Source: Raineyella sp034933565
GTDB taxonomy: Bacteria; Actinomycetota; Actinomycetes; Propionibacteriales; Propionibacteriaceae
DNA: 64,000 nt
Direction of reading: 5' to 3'
NCBI RefSeq assembly: GCF_034933565.1
Contig: NZ_JAYFNG010000052.1
Coordinates: forward strand, 13,449-77,448
Positions within the stretch are counted from its first letter, which is position 1; each line of letters starts with the position of its first letter. The notes below the pieces were generated by a model. The model was not told the origin of the DNA and did no database searches. It was given only the letters and a program-made list of their open reading frames with translations. Positions 35,710-43,519 of the stretch are shown in pieces. A program made the position numbers and the translations under genes.

Positions 35710-36819
35710 TCAGCGGAAGGGCAGTGCCCGGCCGTACTGGACCGGGAACCGGCTCGGTCCGCCGTCCAGGTGTGCCTCCCAGCGGGCCGGGGCGTACGGA
35801 TCGCGGAGCAGCTCACGGGCGACCATCACCGCGTCCGCGCGGCCCTCGACCAGCACCGCCTCGGCCTGGTCGGCGTCGACGATGATCCCGACCGTGCTGA
35901 CCGGGATCCCGACCGCCTCGCGGACCTCCTCGGCGAACCGCACCTGGTAGCCCGGCCCGACCCTGGTCGGTCGGGACCGTGGCGAGACCCCGCCGGTGGA
36001 CACGTCGATCAGGTCCACCCCGTGCTCCTCCAGCAGGCCGGCGAACGTACGGGTCTGCTCCAGGGTCCAGCTGTCCTCCTCGAGGCCGTTCTCGGCGAAC
36101 CAGTCGGTGGCCGAGACCCGGTAGAGCACCGGGACGTCGGGCCCGACCTCGTCGCGTACCGCGTCGACGACGGCCAGCGGCAGCCGGACCCGGCCCTCGA
36201 AGGAGCCACCCCAGTCGTCGGTCCGTCGATTGGTGAGCGGGGAGCAGAACTGGTGCAGCAGGTAGCCGTGGGCCCCGTGGATCTCGACCGTGTCGAAGCC
36301 CGCCTCCAGTGCGCGGCGCGCGGCGGACCGGAACCCCTCGATCACCGAGACGACGTCGGCGGCGGTCATCGCCCGGGGGGTGGTGTGCTGTTCGTCGAAG
36401 GCGAGCGCGCTCGGGGCGACCGGGACCCAGCCGCCGTGCTGCACCGGCACGCTCCCCACGCCCGCCCAGGGCTGCCAGGTGCCGGCCTTGCGACCGGCGT
36501 GGTTCAGCTGGATGCCGACCATCGCACCGAGCCGGTGGCACAAGTCGACGATGGGCGCGAACGCATCCGCCTGCGCGTCGTTCCACAGCCCGAGGTCCCA
36601 CGGCGAGATCCGCCCCAACGGCAGCACGCCGGTCGCCTCCACCATCACCAGGCCCGCGCCGCCACCGGCCCGGGAGGCCAGGTGTTGCAGGTGGAAGTCT
36701 GTGGGACAGCCGGCCGAGATGCCGGACGGGGCCGCGGAGTACATGCACATCGGGGACATCCAGACCCGGTTCGGGAGCGTCGTGCCCCGCAGGGTCAGTG
36801 GCGTGAACAGTTGCGACAT
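35710..36819 (-). CDS. NADH:flavin oxidoreductase, Old Yellow Enzyme family (YqjM-like)
   Basis: 369 residues, TIM barrel with FMN. SPMCMYSA carries the Cys that modulates FMN in YqjM-type enzymes; QLNHAGRKA, EIHGAHGYLLHQFCSPLTNRR and DDWGGSFEGR give the substrate His pair region and the FMN phosphate neighbourhood. Reduces activated C=C bonds with NAD(P)H. ATG 36819 is preceded by TACCCT six bases upstream on the minus strand, so leaderless translation is likely; the longer frame to 36870 lacks a better start. Convergent with menF. Physiological substrate unknown. Confidence 0.9.
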   Translation of the reverse strand: MSQLFTPLTLRGTTLPNRVWMSPMCMYSAAPSGISAGCPTDFHLQHLASRAGGGAGLVMVEATGVLPLGRISPWDLGLWNDAQADAFAPIVDLCHRLGAMVGIQLNHAGRKAGTWQPWAGVGSVPVQHGGWVPVAPSALAFDEQHTTPRAMTAADVVSVIEGFRSAARRALEAGFDTVEIHGAHGYLLHQFCSPLTNRRTDDWGGSFEGRVRLPLAVVDAVRDEVGPDVPVLYRVSATDWFAENGLEEDSWTLEQTRTFAGLLEEHGVDLIDVSTGGVSPRSRPTRVGPGYQVRFAEEVREAVGIPVSTVGIIVDADQAEAVLVEGRADAVMVARELLRDPYAPARWEAHLDGGPSRFPVQYGRALPFR

Positions 36820-36825
36820 GCGATG

Positions 36826-36831
36826 AGGGTA
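36826..36831 (-). promoter_or_regulatory. Putative -10 of the Old Yellow Enzyme gene (leaderless)
   Basis: TACCCT on the minus strand, six bases before the ATG at 36819. The identical hexamer at identical spacing precedes menE. Confidence 0.45.
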
Positions 36832-36991
36832 GACCCCGGGACGGTCCGTCATCCGTCCCGCCATTTCCACCTCACGGACGTCCGCCGGCGCCGCAACCTT
36901 CCCTGGTCACCATGCTGTAACGGGCTTCCATCGGCATGTCGAGGCCTCGCCGGTCGATCACCCGTCCAACCGGACACCGAGCCTCTCTCAG

Positions 36992-36997
36992 CATAAT
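36992..36997 (+). promoter_or_regulatory. Putative -10 of paralogue A
   Basis: CATAAT, 8 bases before the ATG at 37006; the same layout recurs before paralogue B (TATAGC at 38242). Both starts share TCAGRAC directly before ATG. Confidence 0.4.
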
Positions 36998-37005
36998 CTC
37001 AGGAC

Positions 37006-38169
37006 ATGATTCCTTTGCCTGCCCGGGGCGTTCCTCGCGCCATTCAGGGCATCGACGACGTGCACCGTGTGTGCGACCCGGAGGTGCTGCGCGAAGTCCC
37101 CCGCCCCAGTCCTCCGATGCGCCGGCGACAACCCCACCGATCCTCGGGGACCGCCCACTCCATAGGGATCAGTCAGCCGCCGACGTACGAGCGGATCCGC
37201 GTACCGCTGAAGGGCTGGGGCATCCACAGCATCGACGTGCTGAACACCCTTCCCGCGCTGATGGCCGCCGACGGCCTGCTCTTCGATGCCGAGATCATCG
37301 GCGCCTGGATCTGCGAACAGGGCGGCGTACGCCTCGTCCTGCGCGCGGTCGACCGGCCACGCGAAGCGCCGTTCGGCTTCACGGTGACCCGGGCCGACAC
37401 CACCGACAGTGACGATCTCGCAGCAGGCCTGTGGACCGGTCTACTGCGGGTCCGCGAACTCGTCGCCCAAGGCGTGAACGGCGACGGCGCCCCCGGCGAG
37501 GACGGCATCCGCTGGCTGACCGACCCTGCCGATGACGCACCCTGGACAGAGCCGATCCCCAGCATCGATACGCCCGTCGACATGGCGCCGGCAGCCCGGT
37601 TCGACAAAGATCCTGATCCCGTCCCTCCCGAGCATTACGACGACCTGGCCCACCCCGCGTGGCACGGGATGGCAAACGTCGCCGATCTGCGTTATCGCTG
37701 GCGCGGAACGTTGTGGTCCACAACGCACGTGACCTGGTATGTCAGCGCCGATTCACCCCGCGCCGGCTGGCCACGAGCGGGGCTCCTGCTCGCTGTCTGG
37801 GCAGTTTCCCCCGGAATCTTCTACACCATCTTCCACGATCCCCGGTTCGGTAACTCCGAAGAGGACCACAGGATGGTTCGAGAAATGCTGCCAGCGAGTC
37901 AGCCACGGCCACGCTGGGGAAACATCCAATACGCCGGCGGCTACTGGTGTCACAACTGGGACCCGGGGTATGTCGCAGAACAGGATTTGATGCTGGAAGA
38001 AACTGTAGCCGTGACCCCGCCGTTGGCCTACACGCAACCCGAACGATACGTCTGGCAGGACACCGTCATCTGGGAGCGACGACACAGCTTGCCACCACCG
38101 CCGCCCATCCCTGAATCGTGGGTCACCATCTACACCCAAGAGGTCGACCATCCTGGCGATTCCACCTGA
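37006..38169 (+). CDS. Unknown protein, copy A of a tandem paralogous pair
   Basis: 387 residues, no family recognised. Soluble in appearance: no signal peptide and no convincing membrane helix. Conserved with copy B over nearly its whole length; the strongest blocks are GIHSIDVLNTLPALMAADG, FDAEIIGAWICE, PFGFTVTRAD, GEDGIRWLT, NVADLRYRWRGTLWSTT, IFHDPR, SEEDHRM, PRWGNIQYAGGYW and a Trp-rich end (YVWQDTVIWERR). The N-terminal ARGVP and DVHRVCDP are shared too. CATAAT lies 8 bases before the ATG, so the transcript has almost no leader. Trp, Asp and Pro are frequent. It sits in an accessory patch between menaquinone genes. Function unknown. Confidence 0.8.
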   Translation: MIPLPARGVPRAIQGIDDVHRVCDPEVLREVPRPSPPMRRRQPHRSSGTAHSIGISQPPTYERIRVPLKGWGIHSIDVLNTLPALMAADGLLFDAEIIGAWICEQGGVRLVLRAVDRPREAPFGFTVTRADTTDSDDLAAGLWTGLLRVRELVAQGVNGDGAPGEDGIRWLTDPADDAPWTEPIPSIDTPVDMAPAARFDKDPDPVPPEHYDDLAHPAWHGMANVADLRYRWRGTLWSTTHVTWYVSADSPRAGWPRAGLLLAVWAVSPGIFYTIFHDPRFGNSEEDHRMVREMLPASQPRPRWGNIQYAGGYWCHNWDPGYVAEQDLMLEETVAVTPPLAYTQPERYVWQDTVIWERRHSLPPPPPIPESWVTIYTQEVDHPGDST

Positions 38170-38241
38170 ACGGACAATGGTCGATCTCCATTGCCGCGAC
38201 ACCGGTCACCATTACGAGCCAAGCGTGTGACCTCGCGTTCT

Positions 38242-38247
38242 TATAGC
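38242..38247 (+). promoter_or_regulatory. Putative -10 of paralogue B
   Basis: TATAGC, 8 bases before the ATG at 38256. Keeping its own promoter suggests that copy B is expressed independently of copy A. Confidence 0.4.
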
Positions 38248-38255
38248 TTCAGAAC

Positions 38256-39401
38256 ATGAATCTTCCACGCGCCCGAGGGGTTCCCTTGGCTGTACAGGAC
38301 GTTGACGATATCCATCGACTGTGCGATCCCGTGGTGGTACGCGCAGTCCGCGCCGCACCACCACCCCTCCGACCCAAGCCCGGCGACCCAACATATCTGG
38401 TGGCCGGCCACCAGACCGAGACCTACGAGCGGGTCCGCGTTCCGCTGAAGAGCTGGGGCATCCACAGCATCGACGTCCTGAACACGCTTCCCGCGCTGAT
38501 GGCGGCCGACGGCCTGCTCTTCGACGCCGAGATCATCGGGGCCTGGATCTGCGAGCACGGCGGCGTACGTCTCGTCCTGCGCGCGGTCGACCGGCCACGC
38601 GACGCCCCGTTCGGATTCACGGTGACCCGGGCCGACACCGCGACTGGTGACGGTGACGATCTCGCGGCGGGCCTGTGGGCCGGGCTGGCTCGGGCCCGCG
38701 AGCTCGTCACCCGAGGCCTCAACGGCGACGGCGACCCGGGCGAGGACGGCATCCGCTGGTTGACCGGCCCGGTCGACGACGCCCCCTGGACCGACCCGAT
38801 CCCCACCCTCGACACCCCGGTCGACAGGGCACCGGCGGCCCGGTTCAACAACGACCCCGACCCCGTCCCACCGAAGCACCACGACGACTTGGCCCACCCG
38901 GCCTGGCCGGGGATGGCGAACGTGGCCGACCTGCGGTACCGGTGGCGCGGCACCCTGTGGTCCACCACCCAGCTCACCTGGTACGTCACCGCCGACCCAC
39001 CACGCACGGGATTCCGCTCAGGCCCCCTGCTCGCTGCCTGGGCCTTGACACCCGGCACCTTCCGTGTAATTTTCCATGATCCCCGGAACGGACTTTCCGA
39101 AGAGGACCACCGGATGATCCGAGAGATGCTGCCCGAGGGCCAGCCATGGCCACGCTGGGGCAACATCCAGTACGCGGGCGGCTACTGGGAAAACAACTGG
39201 GATCCAAGTTACATGTCGGAACTGAATCTCATGCTTTACGAAAGCACCGAGACTACGCCACCATTGGCATATTCCAACCCAGAACAGTACATCTGGCAGG
39301 ACACCATCATCTGGGAACGTCGGGACAGCCTGCCACCACCACACATCCCGACCAAATGGGTCAACGTCTACGCCCAAGAGATCGACCATCACGCCAATTA
39401 G
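38256..39401 (+). CDS. Unknown protein, copy B of a tandem paralogous pair
   Basis: 381 residues, by eye about three quarters identical to copy A, with the differences concentrated near residues 35-50, in the Trp/Arg stretch around 240-260 (HVTWYVSADSPRAG in A, QLTWYVTADPPRTG here) and at the C-terminus. The gene stays fully open, so both copies are under selection or the duplication is recent. Separated from copy A by 86 bases. Nothing in it identifies an enzyme, a toxin or an immunity protein; the duplicated, diverging arrangement is often seen in defence or immunity genes but this is only context. Confidence 0.8.
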   Translation: MNLPRARGVPLAVQDVDDIHRLCDPVVVRAVRAAPPPLRPKPGDPTYLVAGHQTETYERVRVPLKSWGIHSIDVLNTLPALMAADGLLFDAEIIGAWICEHGGVRLVLRAVDRPRDAPFGFTVTRADTATGDGDDLAAGLWAGLARARELVTRGLNGDGDPGEDGIRWLTGPVDDAPWTDPIPTLDTPVDRAPAARFNNDPDPVPPKHHDDLAHPAWPGMANVADLRYRWRGTLWSTTQLTWYVTADPPRTGFRSGPLLAAWALTPGTFRVIFHDPRNGLSEEDHRMIREMLPEGQPWPRWGNIQYAGGYWENNWDPSYMSELNLMLYESTETTPPLAYSNPEQYIWQDTIIWERRDSLPPPHIPTKWVNVYAQEIDHHAN

Positions 39402-39505
39402 CGGGACTGCAGACCTCTTGAATATGGACACATCTCACGTTATCGCGCCAGGTGGGGCCACCGCCCTATTGGCCAGCGTTACAGCTGCAAGTAAAGAGGG
39501 GTGCC

Positions 39506-39709
39506 ATGGTGAGGTTTTCTGATCCGGCTTTCATGGTCAGCATCTCGTACGGGTTTTTTGCGGGCGGTGCGGGTGACGTTCCTGAAATTGAGGAAGATAT
39601 TCACAGGTTGGCGCTGCGAGACGAGTTCCCTGACGCCCTACGGGGGGGCGGTGAACGGAATCCGATGGTTTCTTTGATGTTGAACAATATCTGGAATCAG
39701 CCGATCTAG
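39506..39709 (+). CDS. Small hypothetical protein, possibly the 5' part of a broken gene
   Basis: 67 residues starting MVRFSDPAFMVSI after AGAGGGG, a good ribosome-binding site. The frame ends at TAG 39707-39709, yet coding-like sequence continues in the same frame after the stop (VGWDRDLKTWRAKVG and SECRAWYWRLVSEALGG). This suggests a nonsense change in a longer gene. No family recognised. Confidence 0.45.
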   Translation: MVRFSDPAFMVSISYGFFAGGAGDVPEIEEDIHRLALRDEFPDALRGGGERNPMVSLMLNNIWNQPI

Positions 39710-40322
39710 GTCGGATGGGATCGGGATCTCAAGACCTGGCGGGCGAAGGTTGGCACCTTGGCGTCGACGCCTGAGTCCTTGACGGTGTCGGAGTGTCGGG
39801 CGTGGTATTGGCGGTTGGTGTCGGAGGCGTTGGGGGGAGGAGCGGCTGGTCATGCCGGCCTGGGTCTATGCCCGGGAGGAGTACGGCGGCTGGGACACGC
39901 GCCGGGACGGACCGGTGGAGCTCAGCTACCTGGCCCCGTTCAAGCTCGGGGGCGGGACGCGTCGGCTGGTCCTGCCGATGGCGGACACCGGTCACCAGCG
40001 AGGGCCGGCGACGCGTGGGGCCGAGCGAGATGAAGCAGATGTCGAGGGGAATGAACGACGAGGACGTTCCCGATGACGTGGAGGAGGAGTCGTTGGGGTG
40101 GGCCCATCCGGCGTTTCGGCGGCGACGATCGTGGTGGGAGCGGCCGTCACCCTGCTGCGACTGTCCGGGCGGATCGATCCACCAGGCCGCGCCGCCGCGC
40201 TGCACAGCCTGGCAGTCCTGGAAGGAACGTACAGCCGGACGCCGGAGTTGGAACGCCAACGACTCGACCTGGAAACCTGGCACAACCCCGACGAAGCCGC
40301 CGATGACAAGGGAGGGCGGTGA
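39710..40322 (+). pseudogene. Degenerate remainder of an unknown gene
   Basis: Coding-like segments occur in all three plus frames in succession: VGWDRDLKTWRAKVG (frame of the preceding small gene), then ERLVMPAWVYAREEYGGW after a run of six G at about 39832-39837, then DVPDDVEEESLGWAHPAF, then TLLRLSGRIDPPGRAAALHSLAVLE ending at 40322 (given here in part). One extra G in the homopolymer would explain the first shift. The order and lack of overlap fit one decayed gene with a nonsense mutation and two or three frameshifts. Sequencing error would give the same picture. Confidence 0.45.
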
Positions 40323-40489
40323 TCCTCCGCGCTGAGGACACGAGCGAACCTGGCCCCTTCATGACCTGGACGCTTCATCGTGCGTGGCCACGCCACGAGG
40401 GTTGGCCTGGCCCCATCCGTCATCGGATGAGCGGTCATGGTCCGGTCCGGCCTCCCGACACCGCCGGGCGTGCGCCGGCCTGTCCGTGG

Positions 40490-40495
40490 CATATT
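40490..40495 (+). promoter_or_regulatory. Putative -10 of menG/ubiE (leaderless)
   Basis: CATATT, seven bases before the GTG at 40503. No ribosome-binding site is visible. Confidence 0.4.
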
Positions 40496-40502
40496 GGGGC
40501 CC

Positions 40503-41216
40503 GTGCCCCGAGGAGACGACAAGACCGACTACCGCGCGACGCTGGCGAAGCGCCGCCACGACGTGGCGATGATGTTCGACGGGGTGGCCCGCCGCTACGA
40601 CCTCGCCAACGATGTCCTCTCGTTGGGCCAGGTCCGGTGGTGGCGCGACGCCACGAAGCGGGCGCTCGATCCTCGCCCGGGCCAGCTGATCCTCGACCTG
40701 GCCGCCGGCACCGGCACCTCGAGCCTCTCCTTCGCCGCCTCCGGCGCGACGGTCGTCCCCACCGACCTGTCGCTGGGCATGCTGCAGGTGGGCAAGGAGC
40801 GCCACCCCGAGCTGGCCTTCATCGCCGGTGACGCGCTGCGGCTGCCGTACGCGGACGGCGCCTTCGACGCCGTCACCGCCTCGTACGGGCTGCGCAACAT
40901 GGAGGACACGGTCGGGGCCCTGCGGGAGCTGCGACGGATCACCCGGCCGGGTGGGCGGATCGTGATCTGCGAGTTCTCCACCCCGTCCTGGGCGCCGTTC
41001 GCGACGCTGTACAAGGAGTACCTGATGGAGGCGCTGCCGCGGATCGCCGGCGCGATCTCCTCCAACCCGTCGGCGTACGTCTATCTGGCGGAGTCGATCC
41101 AGGCCTGGCCGGACCAGGAGCGGCTGGCCGCACTGTTCGTCGAGGCCGGCTGGCGCGATGTGCAGTGGGAGAACCTCACCGGCGGCATCGTCGCGGTGCA
41201 CCGCGCCTGGGCCTGA
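40503..41216 (+). CDS. ubiE: Demethylmenaquinone methyltransferase
   Basis: 237 residues, class I SAM methyltransferase of the UbiE/MenG family: FDGVARRYDLANDVLSLG, SAM-binding LDLAAGTGTSSL, ASYGLRNMEDT and YKEYLMEALPRIAGAIS are all family signatures. It methylates demethylmenaquinone in the last step of menaquinone synthesis. The GTG at 40503 gives the family's usual length; the frame continues upstream without a start that fits. Followed after 7 bases by the TM0106-type nuclease gene in the same direction. Confidence 0.93.
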   Translation: MPRGDDKTDYRATLAKRRHDVAMMFDGVARRYDLANDVLSLGQVRWWRDATKRALDPRPGQLILDLAAGTGTSSLSFAASGATVVPTDLSLGMLQVGKERHPELAFIAGDALRLPYADGAFDAVTASYGLRNMEDTVGALRELRRITRPGGRIVICEFSTPSWAPFATLYKEYLMEALPRIAGAISSNPSAYVYLAESIQAWPDQERLAALFVEAGWRDVQWENLTGGIVAVHRAWA

Positions 41217-41223
41217 CCCGGCG

Positions 41224-42954
41224 ATGGCAGGACTCGTCCTCGACGCGTACGCCGCGCGCAGCTGCGCGGTGAAGACCCACAACCTCTTCGATCCCACCGT
41301 GGCCCCGGCCTCCGCAGCGGTGGACCCGTCGGTCGAGGAGAGCTTCGACAACGGGCCCAGCCATGCCGACCGGGTCCTCGACGCGATCCTGGCCGCGGCC
41401 CGGACGACCGGCCGCCCGCACGTGGTGGACCTGCGTGGCAGCGCACACGCACCCTGGTCCGAGCGCGAGGCGCAGTGCCGGGCCGCGATGCTCAGTGGCG
41501 CCGACGTGATCATCCACGGCATCGTGCCGCTGGACCTGGCCGGCCACCGCAGCGGCCGCGCCGACCTCTGGGTGCGGGGCACCGACACGCCCGACGGGCG
41601 ACCGGGCTACCACCCGGTGGAGATCAAGGCCCACCGGGTGCAGGAGTTGCGCCGCTCCGGACGCGAGCACACCTTCGCCGTCCCGGTCTCGGCCCTCGGC
41701 GCTCCGTCGCCGCTGCGCGCCCGCCCGGCGGACTCGCGGGCGATCCGGGTGAACAGCCGGGAGAGTGACCTGGTGCAGGTCGCCCACTACTGGCGGCTGC
41801 TGGAATCGGCCGGGTTCGCCGCAGGCGGGCGACGCCTCGCCGGCGTCGTCGGCACCGACGACGTGCCGGGACTCGGCGTGGCGATCACCTGGATCGACCT
41901 GGACGAGCCGCTGGTCCGGACGTTCTCCCGCCACGCCCCCGAGGGCTGGACCCGGCGCAGCGTGCTGGAGCGCTACGACCACGAGCACGACTTCCGGGTC
42001 CGGGTGGCCCGGGTCGCACTGCAGCAGGCCGATCCCGAGCCGCCCGAACCGCTGGTGCTGCCGATCGTCAACAAGGAGTGCCCGCGCTGCGACTGGTGGG
42101 AGACCTGCCGGCCCAGGCTCGACGACCACGACCTGAGCCTGAAGATCGACAGGTCGCCGCTCGACATCCGCGAGATCTCGGTGCTGCGCCGGCTCGGGAT
42201 CAACACCATCGACGACCTGGCCGCGATCGACCTCGCCGACCTGATGCCCCGCTACCTGCCGGAGGTGCAGCACCGGCCCGGGGCCGACCGGCGCCTCGAG
42301 CTGGCCGCGCGCCGGGCCCGGCTGATGGCCGCCGGCCGGACCCTCGAACGCCTCACCACCGGCCCGATCGCGGTGCCGCGGGCCGAGCTGGAGATCGACC
42401 TCGACATCGAGAACGCCGAGGACGACCGGGTCTACCTGTGGGGTTTCCTGGTCACCGACACGGCCTCGGGCGAGCGCTACTACCGGCACTTCAGCGCCTT
42501 CACCGACCTGGACGACGACGCCGAGATCAGGCTGGCGGTCGAGGCGATGGCGTGGCTGCAGGGGATGGCCGAGGGGCCGCGTACGGTCCGCGTCTACCAC
42601 TACTCGGCGTACGAGGTGACCCGGCTGGCTCGGCTGGCCGAGCGCAGCGGCGACGCCGTGCTGGCCCGGGCCCGGGAGTTCGCCGGGGACCACTTCGTCG
42701 ACCTGTTCAGCACGGTCCGGGAGCACTGGTTCGGCACCCACGGGCTGGGCCTCAAGGTGGTGGCCCACGAGGGGCCGGGGTTCAGTTGGCGCGACGACGA
42801 TCCCGGCGGGCTCAACTCCCAGGCGTGGTTCGACGAGGCGGTGCACGCCGACGACGAGGAGGAGCGGGAAGCCTCCCGCAGTCGGGTGCTCGAGTACAAC
42901 GAGGACGACGTACGCGCCACTGCGGCGCTGCGGGACTGGCTGGCCTCGGCCTGA
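41224..42954 (+). CDS. TM0106-family RecB-like nuclease with Cas4/AddB-type Fe-S motif and RNase H-like domain
   Basis: 576 residues. A PD-(D/E)XK nuclease core has GRADLWVRG (Asp) and HPVEIKAHR (Glu-x-Lys) at about 118-142. Cys14 together with CPRCDWWETC (286-295) makes the four-cysteine pattern that holds an iron-sulphur cluster in AddB and Cas4 nucleases. A helix-hairpin-helix-like RRLGINTIDDLAAIDLADL follows, then from about 390 a DnaQ/RNase H-like domain (ELEIDLDIENAEDD, FVDLFSTVREHW, EYNEDDVRAT). Members are probably DNA-repair or single-strand nucleases; role untested. Seven bases after ubiE. Confidence 0.85.
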   Translation: MAGLVLDAYAARSCAVKTHNLFDPTVAPASAAVDPSVEESFDNGPSHADRVLDAILAAARTTGRPHVVDLRGSAHAPWSEREAQCRAAMLSGADVIIHGIVPLDLAGHRSGRADLWVRGTDTPDGRPGYHPVEIKAHRVQELRRSGREHTFAVPVSALGAPSPLRARPADSRAIRVNSRESDLVQVAHYWRLLESAGFAAGGRRLAGVVGTDDVPGLGVAITWIDLDEPLVRTFSRHAPEGWTRRSVLERYDHEHDFRVRVARVALQQADPEPPEPLVLPIVNKECPRCDWWETCRPRLDDHDLSLKIDRSPLDIREISVLRRLGINTIDDLAAIDLADLMPRYLPEVQHRPGADRRLELAARRARLMAAGRTLERLTTGPIAVPRAELEIDLDIENAEDDRVYLWGFLVTDTASGERYYRHFSAFTDLDDDAEIRLAVEAMAWLQGMAEGPRTVRVYHYSAYEVTRLARLAERSGDAVLARAREFAGDHFVDLFSTVREHWFGTHGLGLKVVAHEGPGFSWRDDDPGGLNSQAWFDEAVHADDEEEREASRSRVLEYNEDDVRATAALRDWLASA

Positions 42955-43197
42955 CCGTACGGGGTCGGACCGTACGGGTCGGAACGTCCCCGTCGGGGGC
43001 TGTCGGGCCTGCGAGCCGGCGTTCGGCGGGGCTGTCTCGGCTCCCCCGGAGTGTCGCTCCCGCGTTCCCCGGGCTGTCGCCTCCCTCAGAGTGTGGCCTT
43101 TCGGTCATTGGGCGGGCCCTCCGGCGGTGGTTAGGGTGAAAGAGCCTCGCCGCGGAGCCGTCCCCGGCGGACCGCTCCCCGAACGGAGGACGTCGCC

Positions 43198-43410
43198 ATG
43201 ACCGCCCCGATGCCCCGGATCATCTCGCTGGCCCTCGTCGGCTTCGTCGCCGCCTTCCTGCTGGGCGGCTGGCTCATCGGCACCATCGGCGGAGCCGGTT
43301 GGGGCCACTCGCTCGCGATGGCCGCGGCACTCGGCATCGCGGGCGCCGGCCTGCAGCTACTGCTGCTGGCAGTGCGTCGGCGCCGGGAGCTGGAGGACCC
43401 GGAGGTCTGA
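43198..43410 (+). CDS. Small membrane protein
   Basis: 70 residues with two hydrophobic helices (LALVGFVAAFLLGGWLIG and MAAALGIAGAGLQLLLLAV) and a basic RRRRELEDPEV tail, predicted hairpin with both ends cytosolic. ATG follows GGAGG, and TAGGGT lies further upstream. No family recognised; similar small proteins are scattered in actinomycetes. Lies alone between the nuclease gene and menD, convergent with the latter. Confidence 0.6.
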   Translation: MTAPMPRIISLALVGFVAAFLLGGWLIGTIGGAGWGHSLAMAAALGIAGAGLQLLLLAVRRRRELEDPEV

Positions 43411-43413
43411 CCC

Positions 43414-43480
43414 GACCGGCCAGGCCCCCCCGACCGGCCAGGCCCCCCGACCGGCCAAGCGCCCTTCCGGCCGGCCGAGC
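43414..43480. repeat. Short GC-rich tandem repeats between the small membrane protein and menD
   Basis: CCCGACCGGCCAGGCC recurs three times with small changes (AGGCC, AGGCC, AAGCG), then a CCGGCCGGCC variant. It occupies the space between two convergent genes and could form hairpins that stop transcription. Confidence 0.5.
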
Positions 43481-43519
43481 ACCCTCCCAGGCGGGACGTC
43501 CCCACCCGGCCCGCCGGTC

